Part shown: positions 32,301 through 47,300 of the stretch, piece by piece
How the letters are laid out: every line of letters begins with the position of its first letter
Numbering within the stretch: position 1 is the stretch's first letter
NCBI GenBank assembly: GCA_964019415.1
Contig: OZ025873.1
Coordinates: 5,595,169-5,659,168, forward strand
Reading direction: 5' to 3'
Length of the DNA: 64,000 nt
DNA from: Ianthella basta
Taxonomy: Eukaryota; Porifera; Demospongiae; Verongiida; Ianthellidae
Position numbers and translations under genes: made by a program
The notes under the pieces: generated by a model
Told to the model about the DNA's origin: nothing
What the model saw: the letters and a program-made list of their open reading frames with translations, nothing else
The model's database searches: none

Positions 32301-35300
32301 GTTGTGGAGGACTTCCACACGTCCTTCGTATTCAGAGGCACCTCCAACCAGACGAAGGTCTCCCTCATTCACAGGTCCTCTAACTACAGTGCAAAGTTAC
32401 AAAGACCATACATTATAAGAAAGCATGGAGAAATGTGAATGAGTGCCAAGCTCAAATAAAATCAGATGCATACAATACAATTATAAGGTTGACGTACGTA
32501 CCTATTTCACATAATGATCCTGTCCATTCTGAAGGACAAGTGCAGGTGTCCACTCCTGTACAGTTACCACCGTTCTGGCAAGGGTTGGTGCACACAGCTG
32601 AATGCATAGCAATGGAAGAGACACAAACAATGACCAGCTCCATTCAAATAGTGTAGGCAAACTGCCAACTCACAATTGCACAAAGGCAAACTCCCACTCC
32701 AATGCCCATCGGCCTGGCACTGGCGACTGGTTGCTCCCTGCAGTCTGTAGTACCTGTCACAGGTGTAGGTCACTGTAGCTCCATACCTTGTTCTGGGGAG
32801 AGTGCGTTGTCCATTTGTGGGAGTACCAGGATCACCACAATCAACAACTGGAGAGGATAGGATGAGATGAACACTATGAAACTCTCTTTTTGAAGGCAAC
32901 TTCTAAATGAGCAATGAGTACATAACATAAGATATTATTGATGAGTGGATCAATCTTCCTATAAAAAATGTTACACTGAAGCAGAGTGCACCATACAGTG
33001 TAGTCACATAGCGCACAGTAAGTGTACTATTAATGCATAGCTCAGATTATTGTAAGGAAATAAGTGCCCACACAATTGGGCATTCTAACCCTCAATCAGA
33101 TAGAAAGCTGCTGAAAAGAGATTCGAACAATGTGAGATGTCACAGCTGACGGTGTTAACAACATAGTCTTACAATGACACCATTCCTAAGAGCTGCCACA
33201 ATACATTCTAAGGAACACACAAAGGGATCTTTAAACCCACTAATGGGTCACTACCACTGGTGATACCAACACTGCCTTACAACATCGCCACTCCCAAAAG
33301 TTGCCCAACACCAAAATCTGAGGAACACTCAAATTGATCTTTTCACCCAGCAATGGGTCACTACCACTTCGCTGTGCACGTACCTGATTCACACACCATT
33401 CCAGTTGCCCCAGCAATGCAGGTGCAAGTGTCAGGAGCTGTGCATGTCCCTCCATTCTGACAGGGGCTGGTACAAACAGCTGCATATGTAGGTATCAAGG
33501 TAACAGTTTCAACAGTAGTGCGTATGTATAAGATGTACTATATTCAGTTCACTCTAGACAATATCACTGAATGTAGTTTAACATAAGTTAAAACTCACGA
33601 TTGCACTGAGGTACACTCCCATTCCACTGTCCGTTGGACTGGCAGGTTCTACTGGTTGATCCCTGTAGTGAGTAGCCTACATCACAGGTGTAGGTCACTA
33701 CAGAGTTGTAGGTTGTACTGGTGAGAGTACGTTGTCCATTTGAGGGAGTACCAGGATCACTGCAGTTGACAACTGTAGGGAATGACACAGGATACCAATG
33801 ACATGGGAATCACTGACCATACTGAGCATACAGCTATGTATGTTTTGCCTATTGTTCCTCAGCCAAGCTGCATCGTACATCCATCATTAAGTGACACTAC
33901 TACAGTACAAAATAGTGAATAGTGCACTCAAGTAGTCAACTCACGATTGCACTGAGGCACACTCCCACTCCACTGTCCAGTGAACTGGCAGGTTCTACTG
34001 TTTGATCCCTCTAGTGTGTAGCCTGCATTACAGGTGTAGGTCACTACAGAGTTGTAGGTTGTACTGGAGAGAGTGCGTTGACCATTTGTGGGAGTACCAG
34101 GATCACCACAGTCAACAGCTAGAAAAGACAAAAAGGCATGCACCACAAAAGTGATTGCAATGAATACAAGAATCTGTACATATCTGTTCACATACAACTG
34201 TAACTGGTTAGTCTTTCACACACCTGTTTCACACTGCAAGCCCATCCACCCCACGTCACAGCTACATGTGTCAGGGCCTGTGCAAGTCCCTCCATTTTGA
34301 CAAGGACTACTGCAGATGGCTGCACAGGAGTAAGAAAGTACATAAATTATGTAACTATACACCATTTAATTCCTTCACATTATGTTCTTGATGGAACACA
34401 AGTGTCATTTAACGTACAACCGCACTGAGGTACACTCCCACTCCACTGTCCATTGGACTGGCAGGTTCTACTGTTTGATCCCTCTAGCGTGTAGCCTACA
34501 TCACAGGTGTAGGTCACTACAGAGTTGTAGGTTGTACTGGAGAGAGTGCGTTGACCATTTGTGAGAGTACCAGGATCACCACAGTCAACAACTGTATCAA
34601 GAAAGTAAGCATATGATGATTACAGCTGACAAAGGACTATACATTGGCATAATTGATCTGTGTCACTTATATGTATTTCAACAAAGCAAGATAGCAGAAT
34701 ACTAATATGGCCCAAGCGCTTCAATTCTTTTGTCATTTCCAAGTTCAGCAAGCATTACTGTAACTTTAGATATTTTGCAAGTCTATTACACATGGCACGT
34801 GCTTTATGATTGACTGAATATTCTAAGTCTATTAGCAAATGCAGCTACTCTAGGAACCTTGATAATATGATGCTATTCTCTGCTTAAGTCCTTGCTTGTC
34901 CATTTACTCACCTGCTTCACATTGCACTCCAGTCCACCCCACATCACACGTGCAAGTGTCTGGAGCTGTGCATGTCCCTCCATTCTGACATGGGCTGTTA
35001 CAAACAGCTGCAAACAACAATATAAGGGCATGATGACAGCACTGGTGTTTGCCAATTGTGCTTAAATGCATAAACATACGTTCACACTGAGGCACACTCC
35101 CACTCCACAGTTCATTTAATTGGCAGGTTCTACTGTTATTTCCCAGTAGCGTGTAGCCATTGTCACAGGTGAAGGTCACTACAGAGTTGTAGGTTGTGCT
35201 GGAGACATTGCGTTGACCATTCGTTGGAGTACCAGGATCACCACATCCAATAGCTGGAGGTGATAAAACAGCAGAGTAGGTGTAGTATCACCAAGTGGAG

Positions 35301-38300
35301 TGGATGATTCACATGTGCAAGAACAACTTCGTACATCAAATCTGTACATCATCAATCAACGGCTTACAGAACACCTACCTGTTCCACATTCTGTTCCTGT
35401 GAACCCAATATCACAGGTGCAAGTATCAGGAGCAGAGCAGGTCCCTCCGTTTTCACAGGGGGGGCTACAGGCAGCTGTGTTATAGCATACACATGGGGTA
35501 CAAACGATGATAAAATTAGAACTCCACATTAACAATACTAACAAATACATATGTACATACAAGTGAAAATAAATGTATGGCTTAGGAATGTATTCAATTG
35601 CACGGCAAGTCTTGTTCATCAATTGTTTAGGTGCCGCTGCCAGAGCAGATGAGCAGAAACATTGAACAACTGAACTCACGATTGCACGGAGGTAAACTTC
35701 CACTCCATTGTCCATCGGCCTGACAAGTTCTAGTGTTTGATCCTTGTAGTTCATAGCCCACATTACAGGTATAAGCCACTACAGAGTTGTAGCTTGTGCT
35801 CCATAGAGTACGTCGACCATTTGTGGGAGTACCAGGATCACCACAGTAAACAACTGGAATAGAGCAAGAGAAAGGCTTGATTAGCAAGAAATGGTGAACA
35901 TTCGACAAAGGTAAAGCATTATAGCATAAAATGTGGAAGGCAAATTGTGAATTGTGTGCCACATACATGGGGCAGAATGACTAACAGAGTCATAAAGTCA
36001 CGACAATACATGATGAGGTAATCATGAGGTTCACTACTCCCAAGTATCACAAACTATACAGACAAAATTTAAATCTAAGTACTCACGTGAACATTGTGGT
36101 ACACTCCCACCCCACCGTCCAGTGGAGTAGCACTGTCTCCTGCTCGAACCCTCTAGTGTGTAGCCTACATCACAGGTGTAGGTCACAAAGGAGTTGTAGG
36201 TTGTACTGGAGAAATTGCGTTGACCATTTGTGGGAGTACCAGGATCACCACAGTCAATAACTGGAAGAACACAAATATAAAACATTATTATAAGTAACAT
36301 CTAAATCCCATTTGTACATGCACTTGTGAGTGGTGCAAAAGGAGTCTAGCAAACTAGAGGAAGTGTTCATCTGAACACATGCAAGCACACATGGTTGTCT
36401 GGCATGCTTGCATCGTTTCGAAGCAGGGCAGAGTAACAATATGGCTACGAACCCATGCAAGGAAAGGAACTGGTCTCGTTGTGAACAACGTGGTTTTCAG
36501 TGAGTATCTGAAGTGCTGCATCCACTGCCAACCTATAGAAAATGACTCCCAAGGGATGACCAAACCATGCTGAGACCCAAAATTACATGACTTTTCTCAA
36601 CCATTTTCATGAGTAGCTAGGTAACTACTTCCAGAAGACATGCGATGACACGATGGCGCACAGATAAACTGATTCACTTCCGGAACCTACCCAATCATTT
36701 AGGATCTAGGAACACTTACAGTAAATGCTGACCAGATGATGTCTCTGAAGATTTAGACTACTTGGAACCTGGGCACTTTGCACCCTGGAGCCTTGTCATC
36801 TATGTAAATCTCAGAGACAACTCATGGTAAGCATTTACTGTCACGAAAGAACACAGAGTTAAGGATAGCTCCTCACAAAAGGCTAGAATGGAGTGATACA
36901 CAATACCATAGACATGCATTAAACTAAAACATGCTGATGTTAGTGGCTCACTGGTGCACTGAGGTAAACTCCCACTCCACTGTCCATCAGACTGGCAGGT
37001 TCTTGTGAATGCTGATATGGTGTAGCCAATGTCACATCTATAGGACACTACAGAGTTGTAGGTTGTACTGGAGAGAGTGCGCTGAGCATTTTCGGGAGTA
37101 CCAGGATCACCACAGTCGACAACTGGAACAGGAATAAACAAAGACAGAAAAAGCAGAATACCATACACATTGACAATTGGAGGGATAAACACGCTCTGCA
37201 AGTTGATTAGTACGGAAGACAAGCCATTGACATTATTGTCCCAGTTAATACACAGCAGATTCACAATCCAAAAAAGTACTCGTCCAATAATTCCACCAAG
37301 GACCCAACACATGCACATCCAACAGAAAGCGTTAACATAGCATTACACAATTTCTCTCTACCACACACACAAACACATTTCAAATGAGACTACTTCACAG
37401 TCAAAGTACCTGTTTCACACAGCATTCCTGTCCATCCTGCAGTGCAAGTGCAGGTGTCAACACCTACACAGGTGCCACCATTCTGACAGGGGCTACTACA
37501 TGAACCTGCATTGGAAGGAGCAACAACAACATAAAATGCAAGGGAGGATGTATGAAGTGAGGGTTTCTTAGCTGGATCGGGAAGGAGTAGGGCAACTCTC
37601 CAAATTCTAGCTTCATAAAACAGGCTAGGAGCTTTCGAAGAAACCACCTAGCTGACAAAGGTTGGCAAGGTTCAGACCATGCTCTCTGAAGCTGGTATTA
37701 GAACTACCCTACTCAAGGTAGGTGTATTGACAAAGCCTGTAGAAAACAGTGAAGAAATACTGCCAGCTTACTATTGCACTGAGGTACACTTCCACTCCAC
37801 TGTCCATTGGCCTGGCAGGTTCTACTGTTTGATCCCTGTAGTGTGTAGCCTACATCACAGGTGTAGGTCACTACAGAGTTCTGGGTCGTACTGGAGAGAG
37901 TGCGTTGACCATTTGTGGGAGTACCAGGATCACCACAGTCAATGGCTGAAATAGGCGATAAATAGACGCATGCAAGTACACCGCAAGCATTACATCCTTT
38001 TCTTCAACTTGCATGGTAAAAGTCTATCCCCACACATACACACACACAATACCTGTTTCGCACTGCATTCCAGTCCATCCCACGGCACATATGCAAGTGT
38101 TAGGGGAAGAGCAAGTTCCTCCATTCTGACAAGGACTGGTGCAAACAGCTAAGCAAGGAAGGAGGTATAGTACATTTACACTTGCAGTAACTCGATCAGT
38201 ACTGACTGGTACAGACTGCATCAATAAGTAAGAGAGGCAAGGAGATTAACTTGTGAAGAATTTGTTGCATGCTGTGGCTGGGAAATACGTTTTAGGTCCC

Positions 38301-41300
38301 TATAATCATAAATTTGTACAATATGCTGTACACGGGCAGTACAGGTGCCCTTCCACCTTCACACTAAGGGACAACAGACAGCCTCTTCAACACTGAACCT
38401 GGTCCAACAAGTCAGCTTCCAAGAAAACAGTGTCAATGTGGCTACTGTGCATCCCTCTTGAACTAAGCTCTGATTGCATAAGATGAATGGTTCACTTACG
38501 TGTTCCACACACAACACCGGCATCATCACTGTGGTCGCAGTTGTGAAAGCCCCAAGAATTAGCACTGCAGCTACTTAGCATGCTCTCTGTACCACTGCAG
38601 CCCACATTGTCACGCCAAATCCTTCCTGTTCCTTGACCAAACTCAGCATTAGTAGCCGCCCTAACAGCATTAGCATAGCCGAGTTGTCTACAAACAACTG
38701 TGGCATCATCCAGGCCCCACACATCATCACAAACCGTTCCCCATTCTCCATTGTAGTAGATCTCCACACGTCCCTCATTCAAACTACTGCCTCCAAACAG
38801 GTGTACATCATACTGGTTGGGTGTTGCTGCACATGAAAATGAACAGGCGCATATACTGCATAATGTGTACAGTCTAAAGGAGCAACCAATAGCACACATT
38901 TTCGAGTGCACAACTCAATCACTAAAGAGCTTACATTCCCTACAACTTGCATTTTAAAGACAGATACATGTGTAAGCAGTACAAATGAAAAATAATGCAA
39001 ATTGTGTGGTGCATTCAGTACTACAATCTTGAACCATTTCAGCTGCTGGTCAGTCTGAGATGATAAAATTTCGCCCTTGAATGCGTGATGCAAGAGTGAC
39101 CAGGAGAGATGGTGAAGTATCCTTATGGTAGCTGAAACACTGATACACCAACTGCAAAACGCTAAGAATCATGCATCAGCCATTTGTAGAATTGGCTATT
39201 ATTTGTCCTAGAAACATGTGCATTGTTGAAATTTTAGTGTATACACTGTCATGATGTATTTATGCGTCAATGGACCTAAGGGCTCAGTTACATAACAGTA
39301 GACTATACCGCTAGGTGTACTGGAATACTTACGGCCACATGTTACTCCAGCATCCTGAGAGTGACTGCAAGAGGTCTCGCCCCATCCAATGTGTGGACAT
39401 TCACTGATGCTGCTCTCACTACCAGTGCAGGCCAAGTTGGACATCCACACAGTACCACTACCCTGCCCGTACTTGACATGAGCTGCCAACACTGACGTGT
39501 ACCCCAACATCCCGCAGACCACCATGGCATCATTGAGACCCCAGGAGGAATCATTGCACACAGTCCCCCATGTCCCTTGGTAGTTGATCTCCACACGACC
39601 CTCAGCATCAGAGAGACCACCAACCAGCCTCACAGACACTGAAGGGTAGCTATCTGTACATATTAAATAGGAAGAGGAGCAGGTGTCAGTCTAGAAGTGT
39701 GTATACACATATCAGGGAGTCACAGGATTGTGGAATTGAACTTACTTGTACATACAACACCAGCATCATCACTGTGATCGCAGTTGTGAAAGCCCCAGGA
39801 ATTAGCACTGCAGCTACTCAGCATGCTCTCTGTCCCTCTGCAGCCCACATTGTCACGCCAAATCCTTCCTGTTCCTTGACCAAACTCAGCGTTAACAGCT
39901 CTCCTAGCAGCCGTTGTGTAACCAAGCTGTCTGCATACAACTGTAGCATCCCTCAGGTCCCACACGTCATCACAAACAGTGCCCCATTCTCCGTTGTAGA
40001 AGATCTCCACACGGCCCTCCATTGCGTTGCTTCCTCCGAACAGGTGTACATCATATTGTGAAGGTGCAGCTGTAAAGACATGTTAGGAAAGGAAGCTAAA
40101 GTATGAAGGTGCTGGCCAGAATGGACCCAAACTTTGTACATACAGCGTTACCAGCAGTCAGTAGCAACACAGAAGTCACTGGTGGATACTATCAGATACA
40201 GTGATATAGTAGAGGCTCATGTTACGGTGTGGTATGAAATTGAGAGTTGATGAGCTTTCACACAGCAATAATGAACAATGGTAAGACATTTCCATTGCAA
40301 AGGTCATCATCAGTTACAAAAATATGTTTGAAACTAATGAAGACCTTTGTAGTCAAAATATCTCATTTTTCCCAATCCCTATGTGAAAGTTCACCTGAGA
40401 GTATTGTATGTGACAACATAACATTAACATTTCGTCTTCAAAAAAACAGTACCGAAGTGTAACCACCTTTTCTGCAGTATGGAACACCATACCGTTTAGA
40501 CAAAATGAACAGATGGTTCCAGAACAGTTCTGCGGGTTAGTAAATTGCATGTGGGACATGTCCTATGTAAACAAACGCTCAACAATGGCGGCCGATTTTT
40601 GACCTTCGTATAATTGCTTATATCTCCTGCACATTTTGTTCGATCAAAGTCAGACGAGTACCAGAAGAAAGAACAGACTCAGCTCTCCAATTATATCTGA
40701 TAATGGCGCCTTGCTACATTGAATAATGTCACCGCCAACGAAGCCATCAAATTAGCGGGAAATATCTTTCTGGCTATCGGTGGAACGTTTAAAAGAAAAA
40801 GGAGAACATTAATCTGTTCATACACGTGCGATCTAACTTTTGTATGCATGCATTGTTGTTAAACTAATCCTACGCAAAGTTACAGCAAGAAAACTAACTT
40901 TCGTTTCTCTCTGACCAACTTTCGCGCGATGCAACTCCTCACAGGAAGCGAGAACGAACAATGCATGCATGGAAAGGTTAGATAATTTCCTTAGCGTGCG
41001 ATACGAGTCATCAACGTGCCTCTTACTGCCAAGACCGATAGCCAGAACGTTCTTTTCGTGAAGAATCGTAGCAATCCGCCCTCGGGGGCCCTGTCTCGTG
41101 ACGTCCTCGTGATATTTCTGAAAAATGGCTGACGGCAATATAGCACATCGCGCTGTTTGGCATTTTTGCTCGAACGATTCGATCATGACTGCGCGGTACG
41201 GCTTTTTTCGTCCTTAGGTACATACCTAGCTGCCAGATACGGCGTTCTAGGATGATTTCTTTCTTAAGACTTCGCAAATCATGCGCACATCACATGACAT

Positions 41301-44300
41301 TGCGCGCGTTGTCACGGAAACAGAGGAATTCACAACATTTATGTTATGATTTCCCTTATGTAAACAAAACTGGACATGTCCCACATGCGATTGATTGAGG
41401 GCAATTAGACTCTGAATAAATATGATCACGTACGACTGGGCGCCGGCAAGATACTCGATCGACTACAAGTTCTATTAATTTCACATCAATTTCAAGTGTA
41501 TCAGGTTTGTCACACTTGCCTTCAGGCACTTTGCGCCCATATGCTCGGGTGACAAACCAGATCACTTCAAATTGCTATTATATGAATGGCTTGTATCCTG
41601 GTCACGTGACACATCCTAGTTTTGATTAGCTGCCTTCAATTAAGGAGTGAAAATATGCTGCGGTTTTGTTACCATACGGCATGATAGAGCAGTCAACTTT
41701 CAATCGTTTTTCTAGTCTCGCAAGCCAGACTGTTGTGCAATACCCTGCGAAAAAAATCTGATCACATGAGCCAGCTTTCCATGGCACAAATCCGTATGGA
41801 ATAGTGTAACGATTGCACAATACGTGCGAGTAACCATCTTATGCATTCGTGATCATAGCTTGTGTTGTGTGCTGCAAGCTTATGTTTGAATAGGAAAACA
41901 TACGAAAGAGGATTGACAGACCATCTGTCGTGTCTCTGAGATCAATTTTGTCGGAATTGTGAGTAGGTTTCATGCTCCTATGTGTTAATTGGTTGCGTAC
42001 CGCGTTTGCTTCGCTCAGCCGAGAAACTATAAAGATTACAGTCAGTGCTGTCTTCGTACAAGACATCTACAGTTGGCTTTGACGGGTCATAATTTTCCAG
42101 ACGGATTTAGCGCACTCGATTAAGTGGGGTAGCTGCTACGTGTGAACTGGAACCATTTAAATTGGCTGTTCTGCAATCTGATTGGCTGGCCAAGATCTTG
42201 GCCACCTCGTGCCATGGAAAGCTGGCTCATGTGACCAGACTGCTTCACAGGGGGACACTGCACAACAGTCTGGCTTGTGTGACTACCATTTTTCTACAGT
42301 GGACCGTCAAATCACCAGCTTTGTGCAGTACAACCCTTAAACTAGTGATATTCAGCTTCTATGGATCAACTTCCTATTGTCAGGCCTTCTCAGTCAGGTT
42401 AGTTCAAGTCTTTGCTGGTAACAGATGTCTCTTCCATTGCAGCCAGCCCACAGGACCATCCACGAAATAGCCAACAAAGCTACTTTTCTATGCTACTTCA
42501 CTTAGGACCTCAACTTGAGTAAGCGTTAATTTATGATACTGTGACTGGATACCTTGGCGCTTGAGGAAGCTAGACCATGTCATGTGGGGTGGTATACAGT
42601 ACTTTTTGGGTCAGTCATCCTGACCAGATATTCGCAATCGGTTATCAGTAATCGGCTATCGACCTGGTGACGTCATTATCGTGGTGGTCATTATGGTAAG
42701 TCTAGTTCAAGCAGTGGCAGTTGGAATGAGGATGACTGGTATAAAGCGTATTCAGATGATTTAAGGCCGATAATGGTGCAGATGGTTCTGTACCAAGACA
42801 AAGATGCCTCCACGATAAGCGAACAGATAGCCCGCTAAACAGACTTGTACCAATCTTGTGCAACAATATTCTGAAACTGCCTTCTAGGCCACTGAGAAAA
42901 CGTTCAAATCTCAACCAGTCAATGATTCCAGCCACCTGCCTTCACCACATACCATTGCCTAGCCTCATCCCCAGGCCGTCTGCGATAATTAGCGTGGGTG
43001 GGAAAGACGGCCTGGTATACACTGTTCGCGCATGCGCAAATTTTACCCCAAAAATAGGGGAACGGAAACTGACACGTCCATATATTATCTGTAAAAGTCA
43101 ACTACAGCATAGGCTACTGCGCAGGTTACGGAGGACAGCTATTCACTGTTGCTCTGTCGTACGCTCTTTCTTGCGTTGAACTTTCTAGTATCGCGCTCAA
43201 GCAAAAACTGCTGACTGCTATTTGTTATCTCTAACAACGGAAGGACGTATTTCTGTGGCTACCGACTGGTTTCGAGAAGTCGGTCTGCTACGAGGTGTTG
43301 CCGTTCCTTTTCGACTTCGCTGGAGGTAAGTCTGGCAGCATTGTTCCTCGATAGACTGAGCTGTTGCTAGGCTTGCACATGTACTGCGGCAAACCATCGC
43401 CATCCTCGATTGGCACCAACAGTAGCCGACTAAGGCACCTGGGAAGGTCTTCCTTTAGCCCCTCTCGGCTGAACAACGAGGACGATCGTCTTGGAGACAC
43501 GTCTGACGAGCAAACTCTGCATGACTTTGTGCAAAGCCTTATGAAGGCCGCACTCATTGCCGTCGATCTACTGAACCTCAATCCGCCGTTGACACGCCAT
43601 TTCTGTACGGAAGTATGACATCACGGAACAGTGGCTCCCAGGCCCTTCTTCTTCTCCCCCGCAATTAACGCGAAGGGCCTGGGGACGAGGCTAACCATTG
43701 CCCTGCTGTCAGTGCCTTTGATGTGTCACGTGACCAGGATACAAATTTAGTTGTCACTGGTGCACTGCTCACTCCCGCTTGTTCTGATGCTGTTGCGCTC
43801 CTCTGCGTTCTACTTTGCTGCTACTACTGTATACTCCGCACTCCCCATTGCTGATTTTCCTTTGCGTCCTGTTGTTGCTACTCCTGAAGGGTCTCAATGC
43901 TGCTGCTACTCTTTCAGGAACAACTCACTAGGGACAATGATACTGAGAATGACTCTGCCACACCAGGCAAAGCTGGTATGAGCCTCTACACATAACCTAT
44001 CTCTTCTCCCTTATTAACAGGTGGCAAATAGTCAGTGGCTTTTACCCTATTCCAGCTGCCATGCCTCTCTGTTGCCTGTATGTAGAGCATCAAATCCATT
44101 CCATTTAAACTGTACCTAGTCGTACTCTAGCCCCTACAGCTAGTCTGCCGTAGACCAGACCCTCTTCCAGCTATAAACGGCCAGTGTTAGTGGTTCAGCT
44201 TGAGTTTACTTATGTATGTAGTCACATGGTTAGTATCGTTCAACGTTATCGTTTTCAACTGTTCCGTTTATGATTTGCTGTGGTCATTAAGGGGTACCCT

Positions 44301-47300
44301 ATTGAAGAGAAGGTTGTAAAGTAGCCTTACAACAGGCCAAATCATGCCCACATGGATGTAAATTTAAAAGCAGTCCTACCCTAAACACTAACCCAGATCT
44401 GGGGCTGAGAGACCCACTGCAGGTAAGCCTCTCAGCCAATGCATACAACCACAATACCAACTGAACAACGGCAAACAGTCAACCATACAGAACCCAGGCT
44501 ACCTGAAGAGAACCTGATCCACTCCTAACCCCACCTACCGTTCTGCAAAGGACAAAAAATGTATGATGTAAGAGCGAACGGACGTAAAGACGGATGCACA
44601 AATGGTCCAACCTTTACATAAAAACGGAATAGAACATTAACATTATAGTGTTACATACTGTACGCATACCATATAGCCGGAAATACGAGTGAGGAAAAAA
44701 TTGGGCCATTTGGCGGTCTGATGCACAATTGCCAAAGTTTAAACTGCCACATTTTGAGTTCAGTAGTTGTAATAAAGCTAGCCCTGGCTGGACAATTCTG
44801 CGTGGAGTACCTGAAGTGTGCAACATCGCTGCTCTAGAGTGTAGTCGTTATATTTCCCTTGTTTAATTTGGCTCATTCCTGTTCATATCTTCTAGTTTCA
44901 CACAAAGCTAAACTTCTTCAATCCCTGCCTTCAGGTCTGTATTCATTAGCGATGTGGATATGGAGCTGTTCTAACCTGGCAGGTCACTACCCACTATATC
45001 AGGCTCCAGTAAAGCCATGCAATAATGAATCGACTGTGAATAGTAGGTAGGATAGCATATGATACTACCATGCAGATTTGTGGAGAAGAACGGACACCAA
45101 CTCAATGAAGGGATCTAGAAATGAGCATGGTGTCCCCTCAAAGTATCATAGCTGCTAACTTGATTTAGCGGAAAGCAGGAACATCTTACAAATGGACGAG
45201 AGACTAGCTGCTATTTCAAGGACATGTGTCTACTATGACGTCACATCCTCTGACCACCAACAAATTCAAATATTGCCATCATTTATTTGCCTGTTGAGAG
45301 GCAAAATTGCCAAATATTTGGACCACCAATATTTCCAGCCATACCATAATAAGCCAAACATACTCACTGCCACATGTTACTCCAGCATCCTGAGAGTGAC
45401 TGCAAGAGGTCTCGCCCCATCCAATGTGTGGACATTCACTGATGCTGCTCTCACTACCAGTGCAGGCCAAGTTGGACATCCACACATTACCACTACCCTG
45501 TCCATACTTGACATGAGCTGCCAACACTGACGTGTACCCCAACATCCTGCAGACCACCATGGCATCATTGAGGTCCCAGGAGGAATCATTGCACACAGTC
45601 CCCCATGTCCCTTGGTAGTTGATCTCCACACGACCCTCAGCATCAGAGAGACCACCAACCAGCCTCACAGACACTGAAGGGTAGCTATCTGTACATATTA
45701 AATAGGAAGAGGAGCAGGTGTCAGTCTAGAAGTGTGTATACACATATCAGGGAGTCACAGGATTGTGGAATTGAACTTACTTGTACATACAACACCGGCA
45801 TCATCACTGTGATCGCAGTTGTGAAAGCCCCAGGAATTAGCACTGCAGCTACTCAGCATGCTCTCTGTCCCTCTGCAGCCCACATTGTCACGCCAAATCC
45901 TTCCTGTTCCTTGACCAAATTCAGCATTAACAGCTCTCCTAGCAGCCGTTGTGTAACCAAGCTGTCTGCATACAACTGTAGCATCCCTCAGGTCCCACAC
46001 GTCATCACAAACAGTGCCCCATTCTCCTCTGTAGAAGATCTCCACACGGCCCTCCATTGCATTGCTTCCTCCAAACAGGTGTACATCATATTGTGAAGGT
46101 GCAGCTGTAAAGTAAAGTTAGGAAACAAAGCTGTAGGTGTCAACTACATATGCTACATATACCAACAGATAAAAGAGTTCGAAGGTGGAAAATAGCACAT
46201 ATGCCAATAGCACTCACTGCCACATGTTACTCCAGCATCCTGAGAGTGACTGCAAGAGGTCTCGCCCCATCCAATGTGCAGACATTCACTGATGCTGCTC
46301 TCACTACCAGTGCAGGCCAAGTTTGACATCCACACATTACCACTACCCTGCCCATACTTGACATGAGCTGCTAACACTGACGTGTACCCCAACATCCTGC
46401 AGACCACCATGGCATCATTGAGGTCCCAGGAAGAATCGTTGCACACAGTCCCCCATGTCCCTTGGTAGTTGACCTCCACACGACCCTCAGCATCAGAGAG
46501 ACCACCAACCAGCCTCACAGACACAGTGGGGTAGCTATCTATACATATAAAAGGGGAGCAGGAGGTGTCAGTCTAGAAGTGTGCATACACATATGAGAGA
46601 GTAAGAGGATTGTGGAATTGAACTTACTTGTACATACAACACCAGCATCATCACTGTGATCGCAGTTGTGAAAGCCCCAGGAATTAGCACTGCAGCTACT
46701 CAGCATGCTCTCTGTCCCTCTGCAGCCCACATTGTCACGCCAAATCCTTCCTGTTCCTTGACCAAATTCAGCATTAACAGCTCTCCTAGCAGCCGTTGTG
46801 TAACCAAGCTGTCTGCATACAACTGTAGCATCCCTCAGGTCCCACACGTCATCGCAAACAGTGCCCCATTCTCCGTTGTAGAAGATCTCCACACGGCCCT
46901 CCATTGCATTGCTTCCTCCAAACAGGTGTACATCATATTGTGAAGGTGCAGCTGTAAAGTAAAGTTAGGAAACAAAGCTGTAGGTGTCAACTACATATGC
47001 TACATATACCAACAGATAAAAGAGTTCGAAGGTGGAAAATAGCACATATGCCAATAGCACTCACTGCCACATGTTACTCCAGCATCCTGAGAGTGACTGC
47101 AAGAGGTCTCGCCCCATCCAATGTGCAGACATTCACTGATGCTGCTCTCACTACCAGTGCAGGCCAAGTTTGACATCCACACATTACCACTACCCTGCCC
47201 ATACTTGACATGAGCTGCTAACACTGACGTGTACCCCAACATCCTGCAGACCACCATGGCATCATTGAGGTCCCAGGAAGAATCGTTGCACACAGTCCCC

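Larger units (their letters stand above)
41591..43744. mobile_element. 2.15 kb TIR-bounded composite, TTGTATCCTGGTCACGTGAC ends
   Basis: A 25-bp perfect inverted repeat at 41591-41615 and 43720-43744 encloses two other elements (41713-42283 and 42960-43693). No transposase frame is visible. The ends have no obvious direct repeat, so the boundary may extend further or the copy is old. Confidence 0.55.
40070..45367. other. 5.3 kb transposon-filled intron between SRCR 10 and SRCR 11
   Basis: The intron separates two copies of the duplicated A/B pair. It contains the TIR elements at 40547-41388, 41591-43744, 41713-42283 and 42960-43693. A solitary TACCATATAGCCGG end lies at 44667. The remaining stretches (43745-44660, 44700-45367) show no gene and no recognisable ends. 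Confidence 0.65.

Noticed and set aside
40833-43618. Transposase genes in the 40-44 kb nest
   Set aside because: Only frames of 60-120 residues with no catalytic motif that I recognise; the elements appear non-autonomous.
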